Shown: positions 1 to 12,583 of the stretch, piece by piece
Numbering within the stretch: the stretch's first letter is position 1
Layout of the letters: every line of letters begins with the position of its first letter
DNA from: Fulvia fulva
Taxonomy: Eukaryota > Ascomycota > Dothideomycetes > Mycosphaerellales > Mycosphaerellaceae
Length of the DNA: 64,000 bases
Reading direction: 5' to 3'
Assembly (NCBI RefSeq): GCF_020509005.1
Contig: NC_063013.1
Coordinates: 4,526,001 to 4,590,000 of the forward strand
Translations under genes and position numbers: made by a program
The notes under the pieces: generated by a model
What the model was told of the DNA's origin: nothing
Seen by the model: only the letters and a program-made list of their open reading frames with translations
The model's database searches: none

Positions 1-2599
1 AAACTCCCATACCACGTGTCGCACCTTCGAGTTGCTTCCAAGAGGCATGCCCACGTTGTGGATGTCCTGGATAGCGGTGCCACCGTTGAGCGCCCAGTTT
101 AGGTAGTCCAAGGCGAGCTGTTCCTCTTGTACCGAGCCCATGGCCTTTAGCGTAATCTCCTTGCCATCCACAGACTTGGTCGTCTGATACTCACTCTTCA
201 GAGCTTCGTATGTATCTGTACCACCAGCCCTGATGGCTGTGACGAACACGGCAGATCTGAGCGAAGGGTGAATGGCTTTCTGATCGCCACCGGTGAAGGC
301 CTTGAACTGTCTCTGAGCTTCCGCAACAACCTTCTCATGACCTACCAATCCAGCCTGTGTGATAAGAAGTGTACGAAGCTGGCCTGTCAGGAAGTCGTCG
401 CCTGATTTGAACTCCCATCCGATCTTCTCTACTGCTGGTGATATAAGCTTGAGAGTGAAAGCTTTGAGAGCTTCTGAAACCTGCTTGTCGGATGCGAGAG
501 TGGAGCGGATCTTGCCCAGGCTGGAGAGCACTTGACTCCAGACCAGATAGCTGGACTCGTTCTCGAAGCTTTCGAGCAGTGACAAGACAGCGGGCGTTGT
601 GCCTTCGCCTGCGACTGCAAGAGCGCCTGCATCTCCAATGAGTCCGATCTTGTCTTCAACAGACAGCTTGTCGAGACCCTTACCAAGTGCAGCTAATCTC
701 TGAGGAGGCAGGTTAGTGCGATAGAAGCCAGTCTGGTTAGCGTTGACCTTGTAGAAGTCAGTGTCGATGTCGCGGTAAGTGTCCTCTTTCGTCGTGAGAG
801 GCTCACGCTGAGCGTCGGTGGCTTGTGGTCCAGTCTTGAGGCCCAGTGGTATCCACCAGACAGTCTCATCCTCTTTTGCCTCGACCTCACCGGCGGTCAA
901 GAATCTTGACTGCCTAAAGCTGAGCTGGCCAGGTTCTTCAGCCACTGTAACCACGGGGAAACCAATCTTTCGAATCCACGGCTCCATGAAAGTGTTCACA
1001 TCCTGGCCAGAAGCTTTACTCAGCGCAGAGAAGAGATCGCTTGTAGTGGCGTTAGAGTAAGTGTGGGCCTTGAGATAATCCGCGACGCCTTGCAAGAACG
1101 TCTTCACTCCGAGATGTGCTGCCAGCATACGAATGACCGAACTTCCCTTGAGGTAGCTTATGGCGTCGAAAATCTGATCGACCTCAAGCGCGTTACTGAC
1201 AGGGACTTCGATAGGGTGACTTGTGCGAAGGCCGTCGAGCGAGAAAGCTTGCTGCATGCCCTCGGTGACGAACTGTCCCCAGACATTCCAATCTGGATGC
1301 AAGTGGTCCACAGCGTACCAGCCGACCCAAGTGGCGAAGCCTGAGAGATTGTCAGAGTGCGTTCCCTATTCTCATCACTAGGTCTGCTTACCTTCGTTTA
1401 GCCAGAGCTCGTTCCACCAGTCCATCGTAACCAGGTTCCCGAACCATTGGTGAGCCAGCTCGTGGGCGACAACATACACCACTCGGTTTTTGTACTTCTG
1501 ATCAGAGCTGACCTCATCGTAGAGTACAGCTGTGGTACGGTATGTGATCAAACCCCAGTTCTCCATGGCTCCGTGCGACTATCGAATGTATGTCAGTCTG
1601 TGCTCCAACACTTAAGGAAACGAACATTGACACTTACGAACTCATGTACTGCAAGCAGGTCCACTTTCGGTAGTGGGTAATCGATCTGGAAGATCTTCAA
1701 GATGTCAGTCTCTCGATCGTCACGCTTTCACAATCCGACAGCAGCTCACCTCTGAGAAGTAATCGACTATCTGATGGGCGCTCTCCAATGCTAGCTTGCC
1801 CTGTGACTTCAATCCTTTGGTCGTGTACACACGCACGGGCAAGCTTTGTCCATTGTACTTCCTCCTCGTGAAGTCCTCGATGTACTCAAAGTCGCCGAAT
1901 GCCCACGCAAGTAGGTATGTCGACATGATTGGGGTCCTGTCGAAGCTCACCATCTTGTGTCCGTCCTTGCTCTTCCTAGTATTCTTCTCTTGCATGTTGC
2001 TCAATGCCACGAGGTCGTCTGGGATCTCAATCTCGAAGTCGAAGGTCGCCTTGAGGTTTGGCTCGTCGAAGCAGGGAAATGCTCTGCGAGCGTCGGAGCT
2101 CTCGAACTGCGTCGAGAACATGTAGTGGTTCTTGTCGTCCCTGGCTACACCTTTCGACGCCTCCACCGTAGGTTGGTACTTCGATCGGTAGAATCCAGCC
2201 ATTGAGTCGTTCATAACACCCTCGAAGCTTATGGCAAGCAATGCCTTGGGCGACTTTTCCAGCGCTTGGTCGAACAAAAGAATGCATCGTTGGGACTTCT
2301 CATCGAAACTAATGCTGGAGGCTTGTACTGACGATGACTGCTTGCCGGAGTCTGTGACAACCTCTGCAGAGTGCACTTTGAGCTGATGTGTGTTGAGCAC
2401 AATCTCTTTTGTAGCGTTTCTGATGTCTATGGTGATGTCAACTGTTCCTTGGTAGGTCCATGGCTCGCCTGCCTTGAGGTCCTTGAGGGAGATGGCATAG
2501 TTGATGGGCTTGACACTGCAAGCATAGGTCAGGCCTTGTGCTTATTTGACATCATGAAAAGACCTACTCTTCTGGCAAGACGTCCCTGTCCGAGGCCAT
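1..2599 (-). CDS. M1-family zinc aminopeptidase (Ape2/Aap1 type), C-terminus outside window
   Basis: Removes N-terminal residues from peptides; cytosolic enzyme of the yeast Aap1/Ape2 and mammalian PSA family. The spliced N-terminus reads [10 protein letters not shown] then [14 protein letters not shown], the usual family opening. The exopeptidase motif GAMEN is at the 1570 exon junction ([11 protein letters not shown]), and the zinc site [10 protein letters not shown] with the downstream Glu in WLNEG lies near 1385-1460. I see introns at about 1341-1391, 1577-1637, 1690-1750 and 2517-2566. The start at 2599 is the only ATG placing this N-terminus. The reading frame is open to base 1, so the ERAP1-like C-terminal domain is cut by the window edge. 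No damage seen. Family assignment is firm; which yeast paralogue it matches is not decidable. Confidence 0.95.
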
Positions 2600-3219
2600 C
2601 TTTACTAGCAAGCTCGAAGCTTCGCTGCTACAGTATCGTATGCTTTGGTATTGTTGTGGTATGTCGTAAGCTGTCCGACGGGCAACTCTTCTATCACGCG
2701 CTTTTGGGACAAGGGTATGTGCTGATCGACGAGGATTCGGAGGTGTGAATGTCTGGTCCCTTGCTTGTGCAGGGAGAGAGAGTGGCCTAGACAGGCAGCA
2801 GGTCGTTCGATGGCGGCATGCAGCAAACACCCCACCTGATCGTACCAAAGTGGGACCTGCAACAAGCCGCTGCAACCCGAGCGACGATCGCATGCGTATG
2901 CAACGTAGGCCGGGAGAACGAGCTGTTGACGATGGGCCGCAATGAAGGACGATGTACGATGTTCGGTGCGCAATGCCTTGTAACCTGGAACTTGAGATTC
3001 GCAGCATCAGTCACGTGACCGATTTCGACGAACGATAGCTTCTATACAGCATGCATATGAACCTTTGTCCTCGGTCCAGTCTGTATCCATGTTCTCCTGC
3101 TCAATGTAGGGTATCCACTCTTTCAGTTCACGAGCCTACCCAGAACGCCTTCCATGCTGTCGTAACCCATCATGTCCTCTGTTGCGCCTCCTTTATGCCT
3201 GCCGAACCAATGTATGCCG
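2600..3219. other. intergenic spacer upstream of the aminopeptidase
   Basis: This stretch holds the 5' flank of the aminopeptidase and the 3' flank of the next gene, both on the minus strand. Open frames here lack family features and overlap one another. I see no RNA gene or repeat. Confidence 0.5.
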
Positions 3220-3818
3220 TCATAACCGTACTACGACGTCCAAGCACGGTATTCTGAACTGAAATTTGTCCGTCAAAGTACGCAGCCACACAAAGCCGTT
3301 CGTTCCGTTCATAGTACTCGAAGCCGTCGCACTGACGACTGGAGCAGCCTCAGCCATGAGTCTTTGCCGTAGACCGTCGATCGTTGCGCTCGCTATGCTG
3401 CCGCCCGTCCCGTTGACTGCCGAGAGTGCAAGACTGGCTGTCTCTAGCACTGCTTCTGTGAAGGTCGCATTTCCTCCAAGTACTGATGTCGCGGTCTTCG
3501 ACATCGTCGTGAAAGCGTTCTCATTCCATCGCGGCTCGAAGATGTCGGCGCTGAAGTCGAAGAGGGAGAAGACGAGGACGAAGAGGAGGATCTAGGAAGT
3601 ATTAGCCGATGCTCGCCGGTCTGGGCGCCACCCATTGGTACTCACAGAGCAATACACGCAGGGCCGCTGTAGCACATAGTTCGCGGACAGGAAGAGCAAG
3701 ATGTACAGAGGGCTTTGGTTGATGAGACACACGAGAAGCTGGTAACAGGTTAGCATGGTGATGGTAAAGCATGGGAGACGGCGGGACTTACCAGCACCCA
3801 AGATCTGAGGCAGAACAT
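3220..3818 (-). CDS. small multi-pass membrane protein, unknown function
   Basis: Three exons (3792-3818, 3646-3738, 3220-3591) join in frame across two short GT-AG introns of 53 and 54 nt. The product is about 163 residues. It starts MFCLRSWVL, followed by two hydrophobic segments (about 8-33 and 40-56), the second reading ILLFVLVFSLFDFSAD. After FEPRWNENAFTTM comes a hydrophilic Ala/Ser/Thr-rich tail ending in a mixed segment. Good splice sites and a hydrophobic pattern that runs across the junctions support a real gene. I recognise no catalytic motif, so membrane location is inferred from hydrophobicity only. Confidence 0.7.
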
Positions 3819-4647
3819 CGTGCTGACTTGGTCGGACGGAGATGTGCGTTACCTCATGTCGTCAAGAAGAGGTTGTAAACTGCCAAATATTGTTGTCGCG
3901 TGCTCGCGAATGTTTGAGTGAATGCAGCGGGCATGACGATTCGGCTTGGTCAGGGTCCTGCAGGGGTGATTCGGAACTGCACCTCCGAGGCTCACTGATC
4001 AGACATCACTCTGCACTCTTTCCCACTTTCCTTCTGGACAGCATTGGTATGTATCAGTACCAAGATATTGCCTATCATCGGAATTTTCCATCAAGCCAAA
4101 ACGATAACAGACAAGTAGTTGCTGCCCGTCATGCCACATATTCATCAGAACAAGACACCAGGCTGGACACCCATGCAACGTCATCTATATATCGCGTCTT
4201 ACAGAATCAATGGATGATTATCAAGAGGACGCCGTGGTAGTACTGTCGTCTGTGAGGACCGGCTCTTGGTCGTCGCAAGGCGCTGGAGTCTTTCTGAGTG
4301 CATGCTGATGTCGGCATTACAGTGTCCCGAATTCTAGCATTCGTTTCTCACTCTGCACTTGTACGCATCCTGGGAGTTGGAACACAGTCCCAGAGCCGAC
4401 TTCGCTTAGCCTTCACTTACAGCCTCGAACCCGCTTCACGTTCCTGCCTCTCCTCACATGCAAGTGGCAAGATGTCTTCATTGTGGGCTTCATTGCGCCT
4501 TTCGCGCTCTCACAAGAGAAGCATCGGCCACTGGCAGGATACTTATAGTGCTCTTTCTCATCGAACTCTTGCCACCCCACACCACAACACCGACCTTGAC
4601 CTCACACTACTCACACTACTCACACACTTCAGAACTCTCACACAATC
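3819..4647. other. divergent promoter region
   Basis: It separates the small membrane-protein gene (minus) from the GTPase gene (plus). The last 100 bases before 4648 are rich in CA/CT pyrimidine tracts (repeated cacac), common in fungal leaders. The 132-codon frame at 3842-4240 has no protein-like features. No RNA gene seen. Confidence 0.5.
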
Positions 4648-7600
4648 ATGTCTGAGACCATCAGCCCTACCACAGCAGCAGAGCCCGAGGGCACGGCAGC
4701 TCTTCCAAACTCACCTGCGACCATGGACGATGTACTCTCTCCGCTCGACCCTGCCGAAATCTTGAGCAAAAGGAAGTTCAGCGAGGACATTGAAGACGCC
4801 GGCCACGATGAGGCCAACTCTAGTGCCGAAATGCTTCTCTCTGAAGACGACGAAGACGTGAAGCAAGATCGTGACAGTACATCTGACGAACCGGAACCCC
4901 CCGCCGAAGAGGTGGAGTGTCTCGATTCCTCCGATAACTCAAGCGATTCCGACGATTCCAGCGATGGTGGCGATGACGTGGAGGTCAATTACGACGCCAC
5001 CTGCAACGAACGCATGGAGAAGTTGCCAGACTTCCCAGCTTACGACCAAGAAATCCCACGGATCAGAGAGCGACTCACAGGCATAGTCCGGGACGTCTGC
5101 AAGATCGTAGAGCAGCACCCTTGCGGAAGCAGCCACATGGCCAATTTCAGCGAGAAGGGCAAGGGTCTGTTCAAGATCCCAGAACCTGCAGTCATCAAGA
5201 TAGCCCTCGTGGGAAATCCAGGAGTTGGAAAGTCGTCGCTTCTCAATTATCTTATTGACATTCCAGACCTGGCTAGAGCAGTACGTAATCTCTTATGCGC
5301 AGGCACGTATACCATGGCTAATGTGGTCTATAGCTTGCCGCAGGAGAAAGCTGTACCAGTGTTGTCACCGAGTACTCTGGGCCCCTTCCCGGCCAGGAGA
5401 AGAAGTTTGCGGCAGATGTAGAATACCTTGACCTGGACACGGTCAAGAAATTACTCAAAGAACATTTCGACGCCTTTGTACTGCATACCTACAAGTTCGA
5501 CAAAAGTGGGATGAGGATGAGAAGGTACGCAACAAGCAGAATGCAGGCACAGCCCTAGCGACGTTTCGGAGTCTGTTCTGCCAGCGCAAGGAGTTTGCGT
5601 CCGAGGAGGCTGCACGGAAATTCCTCTATTCCAACCACACTTTCGGCAACAAAGCCGTTGATATCTTACACACCTGGTGCGCAGCATGCTACACTGACGT
5701 ATTCAGTGGGAACGACGACTTGACTCTGAGTCTCGTGGCGGAGACCAAAGCTGAGTACCGAGCCCTCATCGATCCACTGATCGACTCTACCTCCAAAGGG
5801 GGATGAGCCCAGCATGTGGCCGCTGGTCAAACAAACACGTTCGGTATGTCTTCGAGCAGGACATGGGACCGGAACTGAGACTGACCTGGCATAGGATCGG
5901 CATTTGAGATTCGCGCCTTCTCCAGAACATAATGATTACTGATCTCCCAGGCATGAACACAGCTCATTTCTCGATAGCTAGGTTGCTGACTCCTTGCAGG
6001 CATCAGCGACACCAACCGGGTGAAGGTCAATGCCACCAACGATTATCTGAGGGAGTGTCAGAGCCTCTGGATCGTGTCCCCGATCAGTCGTATCGCCAGT
6101 GACACCACTGTTGATCGTTTGGTCGCGAGATATGGCGAGCGATTTGAAGGCAGATTGGCGATCATCGCGACCAACTCAGACCACAACGTTGCCCCAGCAC
6201 TTGCCAAAGACTACAAGGACAAAGAGCGGCCGATCAAGACATACGAACGACTGACCCCACGGTCGGTCCAGCTCCAGAATCAGATTTCCTTGCTGAAGAC
6301 AAAGATTACTTCTCGCAAGCAGGCACAGGATACGCCCAAGCGTGCTGCAAAGCTCAGCAAGCTGAACAGTGACCTGCAGGAAGCCATAGATGAGAAGAGC
6401 GACATCGACAACGCACGCTGGTACGCCGTGGTCAAGACTCGCAACGACGATGTCACCGTCAAGCTACAGGATGCCCTGAAAGGACACCTTCCCGAAGGCC
6501 AACAGCTACCCATGTTCTTTGTTTCTAACCAGCACTACTCGACTCTGAAAGGCGTGGAAGAGGCTGGCAAATTCCAACTTGACGCCGAAGCTACTGGCAT
6601 CCCAAGTCTTCGACGCTACGCTTTGGGTCTTGCCGCTCCGGGGCTCCTACGATCCCTTGAGGACTATACCCACCACCAATTCACCGTCTTCTTCGAGGGA
6701 GTCTACCTTTGGGTCATCCGTGAGTATGTTCAAGGCGCCAAGGCTCTCAAGGCAATCGTCGGACAGCCGAAGCACGGCCTCGACAGTAAGTTGGCTCTCT
6801 ACCTTGACGAGCTCAGCCAGGCCGTTCATGAGCACCTCACCGAACCTCTTCAGCAACGTTCTCCGAAGTTCTCCAAGGCCGCTATCGCCCTGTTCGAGCA
6901 GAAGCAACAGCAGAAGCACTGGGCCACCATAAGGGCTTTCCTACGCAAGGATGGCAAGCATGAGTCCAAGCTTTGCTCGAAGGAGGTATGGACAGAGCAA
7001 TTTTACGAGCCAGCTATCAAGCAGATTGGTATGCACTGGCCAAAAGTCAAAAAGGCTCAGGATGCCCTTCTGGAGTACCAGTCTCTCCGTATCTGCCGCG
7101 ACGTCGACGTGATCAAGGAGACGCTCGATCAAGAACCAGCCTGCACTGCACTCGAGATGAGCGGGTTTCACGCCGTGTTCAGGGGCGCGACCGTCGGTGT
7201 CAAGGCGGCGGTCGCCAAACATCAGGAAGTCTTCCAACAAGAGCTCCAGTAAGATTCCCGCCTCTCAAACCCTTGGACCTAGCTAACCTACTCTCAGGAA
7301 TCTCAAGCTTGACGCTACCCAGGCACGCCAGGATCGCCACACTGGCTTCTTTTCCATGGCTTTACAGTCAACGTACGATCGCTGCAAGGATGAAGAAGGT
7401 TCGTGATGTGCTGAGTCCTCAATGTCCTGACTACTCACTAACACTTTCGTAGGCGAGGGATGCGTCAAGCGCTCCGTCGGATATATGACTGGCCGTCTCA
7501 CTGGCGAAGACGAGGACTCCCCCTTCGACGAGGCCGCCAAGACTCTAGCCATGACCCTGAACCACACCGCCGAGAAGAAGGCAGGATCGCTGCTCCAGCA

Positions 7601-7976
7601 GTTCATGGAGATTCACGAGGACGTCTACAACTACTTCGATGGCATGATCACCGAAGGAGCTCTCAACCCAGACGAGAGAATGGCTCGTGACCAGCTCCGT
7701 CCTTTCCTGGACAAGGCCAACACCGAGTTCGAGCAGCTGAAGAAGGATCTCAACAAGATCAAGGCAAAGTATGTCGCAATGGAGCAGGCCAAGGAATTCG
7801 ACAAGTTGGAGGCGGCACGAAAGAAAGCGGAGGAGGAAGAGGAGAAAAAGAATGCTGGTAAGAAGGGTAAGAAGAAGATCAAGGTCGAGGATGAGCAGCC
7901 GAAGGCGAAGAAGGTCAAGACCGAGGCCTCCAAGCCGAAGAAGTCCAGTGGTAGCCTTGCCAAGGGCAAGAAGTAG
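4648..7976 (+). CDS. large fungal P-loop GTPase (dynamin-like style, DUF7605-type), reading frame disrupted in the middle
   Basis: Residues 1-115 are an acidic Ser/Asp/Glu-rich region, followed by a G domain. The Walker A/G1 motif GNPGVGKSS is at about residue 190, G3 DLPG is encoded at 5941-5950, and ATNSD (possible G4) follows in the long exon. The rest is helical, with a Lys-rich tail (KKGKKKIKVEDEQPKAKK) that could be a nuclear signal. Introns: 5283-5334, a GC-AG intron 5951-5999, about 7249-7297 and 7396-7452. The frame breaks twice: one base appears missing in the A run at 5502-5505, and one appears extra in the G run at 5798-5802, which restores the first frame. A TGA at 5905-5907 interrupts the natural frame before the DLPG exon unless an unusual splice removes it. 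Both flanks look well conserved. Probably a recent pseudogene or a locus with consensus errors. The DUF number is from memory. Confidence 0.75.
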
Positions 7977-8277
7977 TGCTAGCACTGCGACGACATCTAC
8001 TGTACGATACGACGAGGAGTTGGACTGCCTTTACATAGGTCAACAGAGAGGGTACCAGTATGCGAACTCGGTGCAAGTTTCAAGCATTTCATTCATTGCA
8101 AGGCATTATCTCAAGCTCGCGCGGGCTGCCTATTACGCCGAACGCCACCTCAGCCATGTGTCGTTCCCCACTGATCAGATGCCCCTGGGTCCCGCCACAG
8201 CAACATCGCTGCCTCAGACGCCTGCCCTACTCTCGAGTCATGAAATTAGGTAATGGCTGACGCTCCTACTGATGCGT
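7977..8277. other. convergent 3' spacer
   Basis: Lies between the ends of the GTPase gene and the Rab gene. Nothing recognisable in it. Confidence 0.4.
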
Positions 8278-9274
<997 letters not shown>

Positions 9275-9985
9275 GTTGTCGCGCTTTTTCTTTGTCGCTG
9301 ATAGATGTGTTCAAGGGACGGAGTGCACTGAGGGGCTCGATTGAAGTATGCGCTTGTGGCGTTCCCGTTTGCTGTTCGCACTTGATCGGTGGGCGAGTGA
9401 CACGGTCGCTTGGAGCGAGTCACTGACACGGAGAGGCGATGTGTTCGGCGCGGTGGTGAATATGTTGTCGCCTGTTCGGCAGCGGCGGTGGACTTGGGGG
9501 AGATGTGGTAGTGTGCTTTGGGACCAGCATCAAGGGTCCGATCGTGTGGGATTATGGATAAGAACGGTCGCCAGCCACATCAGGCCTAGTGGTACTTACA
9601 CGTGATAGCGAATCACTTTCGCGTCAGCCACAAAATAGATGACCGTGTTGACGAATACTCGGCCTCACCGGAAGCGATACAACGCCAGCGTAAGTCAGTC
9701 GCGTAGCAATCGCTGAGGAAGTAGAAGCGAGGCGCGTGCGGTGCTTCGACAAGAAGGGTTCTGTCGAAGGCCCTTGGAGCACATTCCGAAGCTCGATATC
9801 GCTGTTTCCCTCTGGCAACGCCACGACCGACCGTCCAGCCGATCACCCCCGAATATCGTCAGGACCACAGGACAACTGGCGCCGTTCTTTGAACTGGTCG
9901 TGTCTGGCAGTCGGATACTGGGAACGTGGCGATGATGAACGCATCTCCAGACCGGCAGAAAGAATAGACACGTGGACCATCAATC
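9275..9985. other. shared divergent promoter, rab11 / ssl1
   Basis: Both genes start outward from this block. I see no RNA gene, no repeat and no strong TATA element. Confidence 0.5.
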
Positions 9986-11335
9986 ATGGCAGACTCAGAT
10001 CCTGAGTACGACGAGGAGAATGGTCCATCCACAGGGACGCAGATGGCGTCTCGACCAAAGGGCCGCGAAAAGGCCAGATGGGAAGCCTCAGCCAACTCGA
10101 AATTGGCGTACCAGGAAGCCGCCGGCGGCAGCATAGAAGATGTGCTGGGTGGCAGAGAGGAAGCAGCCAAACGGAAGCGACTCACTAAAGACACAACGCC
10201 TCTTCAACGCGGAATCATACGCCACGTCATATTGCTCTTGGACTTTTCAGAAGCCATGATGGAGAAAGATCTTCGACCTACGAGGTATCTCCTCATGCTT
10301 ACGTACGCCAAATTCTTCGTGAGAGAATTCATCGAGCAGAACCCAATCTCGCAGCTTGGCATAGTAGGCATGAAAGATGGCCTAGCAATTCGAGTCAGTG
10401 ACATGTCGGGCAACCCAGAAGATCACATCGCCATACTGGGAGAATATGCGAAGAAGGAGCCGAAAGGCAATCCTTCTCTTCAGAATGGCCTGGATATGGC
10501 TCGTGCAGCCCTCTACCACACGCCTTCCCACGGAACAAGAGAAGTTGTAGTCATCATGGGTGCCCTTCTCACCTCAGATCCAGGCGACATTTACGACACG
10601 ATCAAAGCATGCATCAAAGACCACATCCGCGTCAGCATCATCGGCCTCGCAGCACAAATGCACATATGTGCCGAGATTTGCCGCAAGACGAACCAGGGAG
10701 ACGAAACGTGCTATAATGTCGCGACTGACGATGTGGACTTCAGAGAGCAGTTGATGAAGTCAACCACACCACCAGTCATGAGGTCCACAGATGCCGAAGC
10801 GCTAAGGCGGAACCAGGCGAATCTTCTCATGATGGGCTTTCCCTCGCGAATTGTCGAGGAGAAGGCAACACTCTGCGCTTGCCATGGGCAATTGACGCGT
10901 GGAGGCTACCTCTGCAGTAGATGTGGAGCGAAAGTCTGCAGCCTCCCGGCGACCTGCCCGACCTGCGACTTGACGTTGATCTTGTCTACCCATCTGGCGC
11001 GATCATACCATCACCTTTTCCCGCTCCAGAACTGGGCAGAGGTGTCATGGAAGCGAGCACGCCAGAAAGGAAGTGTGCAGTGCTATGGCTGTCTGTCAGG
11101 ATTTCCACAAGTCCCGGCGGCTCACGACACGACACAAGTGGAGGTTCAGGAGCAACCGCGGCGCAAGCGAGCAGAAGGTGCCTCGGAATCGAGCAGATAT
11201 GAATGCGAGACATGTCAGAACCACTTCTGCATTGACTGCGATGTGGCTGCACATGAGGTGATTCACAATTGTCCTGGGTGCATGAGTACTGCGCACCTGC
11301 CAGGAGTTGAGGCAACGAACGGCACGTCTACGTGA
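9986..11335 (+). CDS. ssl1: TFIIH core subunit Ssl1 (p44 homologue)
   Basis: Subunit of general transcription/repair factor TFIIH, which binds and stimulates the Rad3/XPD helicase in the nucleus. Single exon, 449 residues, close to the family length. An acidic N-terminus precedes a von Willebrand A-like domain at about residues 80-250 (HVILLLDFSEAMMEKDLRPT; FVREFIEQNPISQLGIVG; SGNPEDHIAIL). A Cys-rich zinc region follows at about 300-345 (CACHGQL, LCSRCGAKVCSLPATCPTC). The C-terminal C4C4 RING-like domain reads QCYGC ... YECETCQNHFCIDCD, with HNCPGC at about 375-435. The first ATG gives the expected acidic start. No disruption. Confidence 0.96.
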   Translation: MADSDPEYDEENGPSTGTQMASRPKGREKARWEASANSKLAYQEAAGGSIEDVLGGREEAAKRKRLTKDTTPLQRGIIRHVILLLDFSEAMMEKDLRPTRYLLMLTYAKFFVREFIEQNPISQLGIVGMKDGLAIRVSDMSGNPEDHIAILGEYAKKEPKGNPSLQNGLDMARAALYHTPSHGTREVVVIMGALLTSDPGDIYDTIKACIKDHIRVSIIGLAAQMHICAEICRKTNQGDETCYNVATDDVDFREQLMKSTTPPVMRSTDAEALRRNQANLLMMGFPSRIVEEKATLCACHGQLTRGGYLCSRCGAKVCSLPATCPTCDLTLILSTHLARSYHHLFPLQNWAEVSWKRARQKGSVQCYGCLSGFPQVPAAHDTTQVEVQEQPRRKRAEGASESSRYECETCQNHFCIDCDVAAHEVIHNCPGCMSTAHLPGVEATNGTST

Positions 11336-12583
11336 GTGCCTCATGACTGTCATGGATAGCCGCTTGACCAAGTGCCATTCACAAATCTCCGGATGGAGGC
11401 CAGAACGTTGCGGGATGCCACGTGAAAGCCTCTTGGCATACTGTAGCTATGGGCGATACTTGCCAGCACACAGCCGCGAGGCAGTTTGACATGCGACGCT
11501 ACAACAACGTAGCTGTCCAATAATTGTGCCGAGCAAGTTCAGATGTCCCACTGTGGACAAAATCGCTTCCGTTACAAGTCGTGGTGCCCGGAGCATTGAC
11601 GCCCTTGCTTTGCGCGATCAGTCACTGGTCTTCACCCCCAGGACTCCCTTTCGGAGCATCACCATGAAGACTACCACCATCTTCTTGCTCGCATGCCCGA
11701 CATTCGTCGCTGCTGCTCCGGAGCCAAAGCTTTGACAACCGTCGCGTGTCTATCTGGCCGTGGCGGTCTCGGTGTGGCCACAGCTTCCCGTTGTCGACAT
11801 GCTGCAATCATTGACTCGTGGGGCAGCGCCGGGAACTTGTCCTTACAATGCGGAGGCGCATGTGTAAGCGTCAGTTTCCGGGGTCCTGTGTTGAAATGGC
11901 AGACAACATCCACTATTGCCGTGGCCTTAGTTGTGCAGCTCCAGAGTCATGGGCCTCTGTCGCAACACGTATAAGCAATGTGGAGGGACATGTGTCAGAA
12001 TCATATACCTCTTGGCCGCTATTGCATTCGCGAGACTGACAAGTCGCGAGGGCATACGCCCTGGAGACTCTGTGGTATCGAGTGGTGTGCGAACTAAAAG
12101 GCAAGCATATGAGCGAACCGTAGCCCGGGAACCGCTGCCACATTGAGGCTATCGGGAAGTCTTGCCTTGCATGAAAGTAGTATTCATCAACCTCTACAAG
12201 CCACAAAGATGGAATGACCGAACACTGCCTTTGTTTATGCTTGGTAATACCAGTGTGAGAACCTTCAATGAACGGATAGTGCCCTGCTCGACATCTCAAC
12301 TGTGATGTTCTCTGCCACCTGCACTCTCCAAAAATGCCGACCATTGTCCAAACGCCGATAAGACTAAGCTTCTCATTCGCTCGGCCTATCTCCTGCCGAA
12401 GAGTGGTCGCCTCGCCATCCCAACAGTGTCATCAATCGCCATGTTTCCCTAGTCGCGTGCATCTTCTGTAGTCCAGCATCTGTTCTCTGTTCTCGAGCGT
12501 AAGGCGTCCGTTCTTGGTCTCGCTTTGCTCTCGTTGTCGCTGATCCATAGCATCGTACCGTACGTTCACGAGCCTCTTGAAAC
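11336..12583. other. 1.25-kb spacer with a possible small-secreted-protein relic
   Basis: No intact gene of ordinary size. The only protein-like signal is the short secretion-signal peptide and the Cys-rich frames described at 11665-12039. The last part is the promoter of the lactate dehydrogenase gene. Confidence 0.4.
11665..12039 (+). pseudogene. possible broken small secreted cysteine-rich protein
   Basis: An ATG at 11665 opens a 23-codon peptide, MKTTTIFLLACPTFVAAAPE, a textbook secretion signal with an AxA cleavage site, ended by TGA at 11734-11736. Over the next 300 bases Cys-rich segments appear in different plus-strand frames: LQCGGACVSV near 11850, CKRQFPGSCVEMADN and HYCRGLSCAAPESW near 11870-11950, and CRNTYKQCGGTC near 11950-11995. 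No single frame or splice I tried joins them cleanly, although GTAAGC at about 11870 could be a donor. It may be a decayed effector-like gene, a multi-intron gene I cannot resolve, or chance. Low confidence. Confidence 0.25.

Noticed and set aside
3842..4240. 132-codon plus-strand frame as a gene
   Set aside because: No domain and irregular composition, and it lies in a divergent promoter.
11820..12000. CBM1 cellulose-binding domain suggested by QCGG
   Set aside because: The remaining Cys and aromatic spacing of CBM1 is absent, and the motifs are in different frames.
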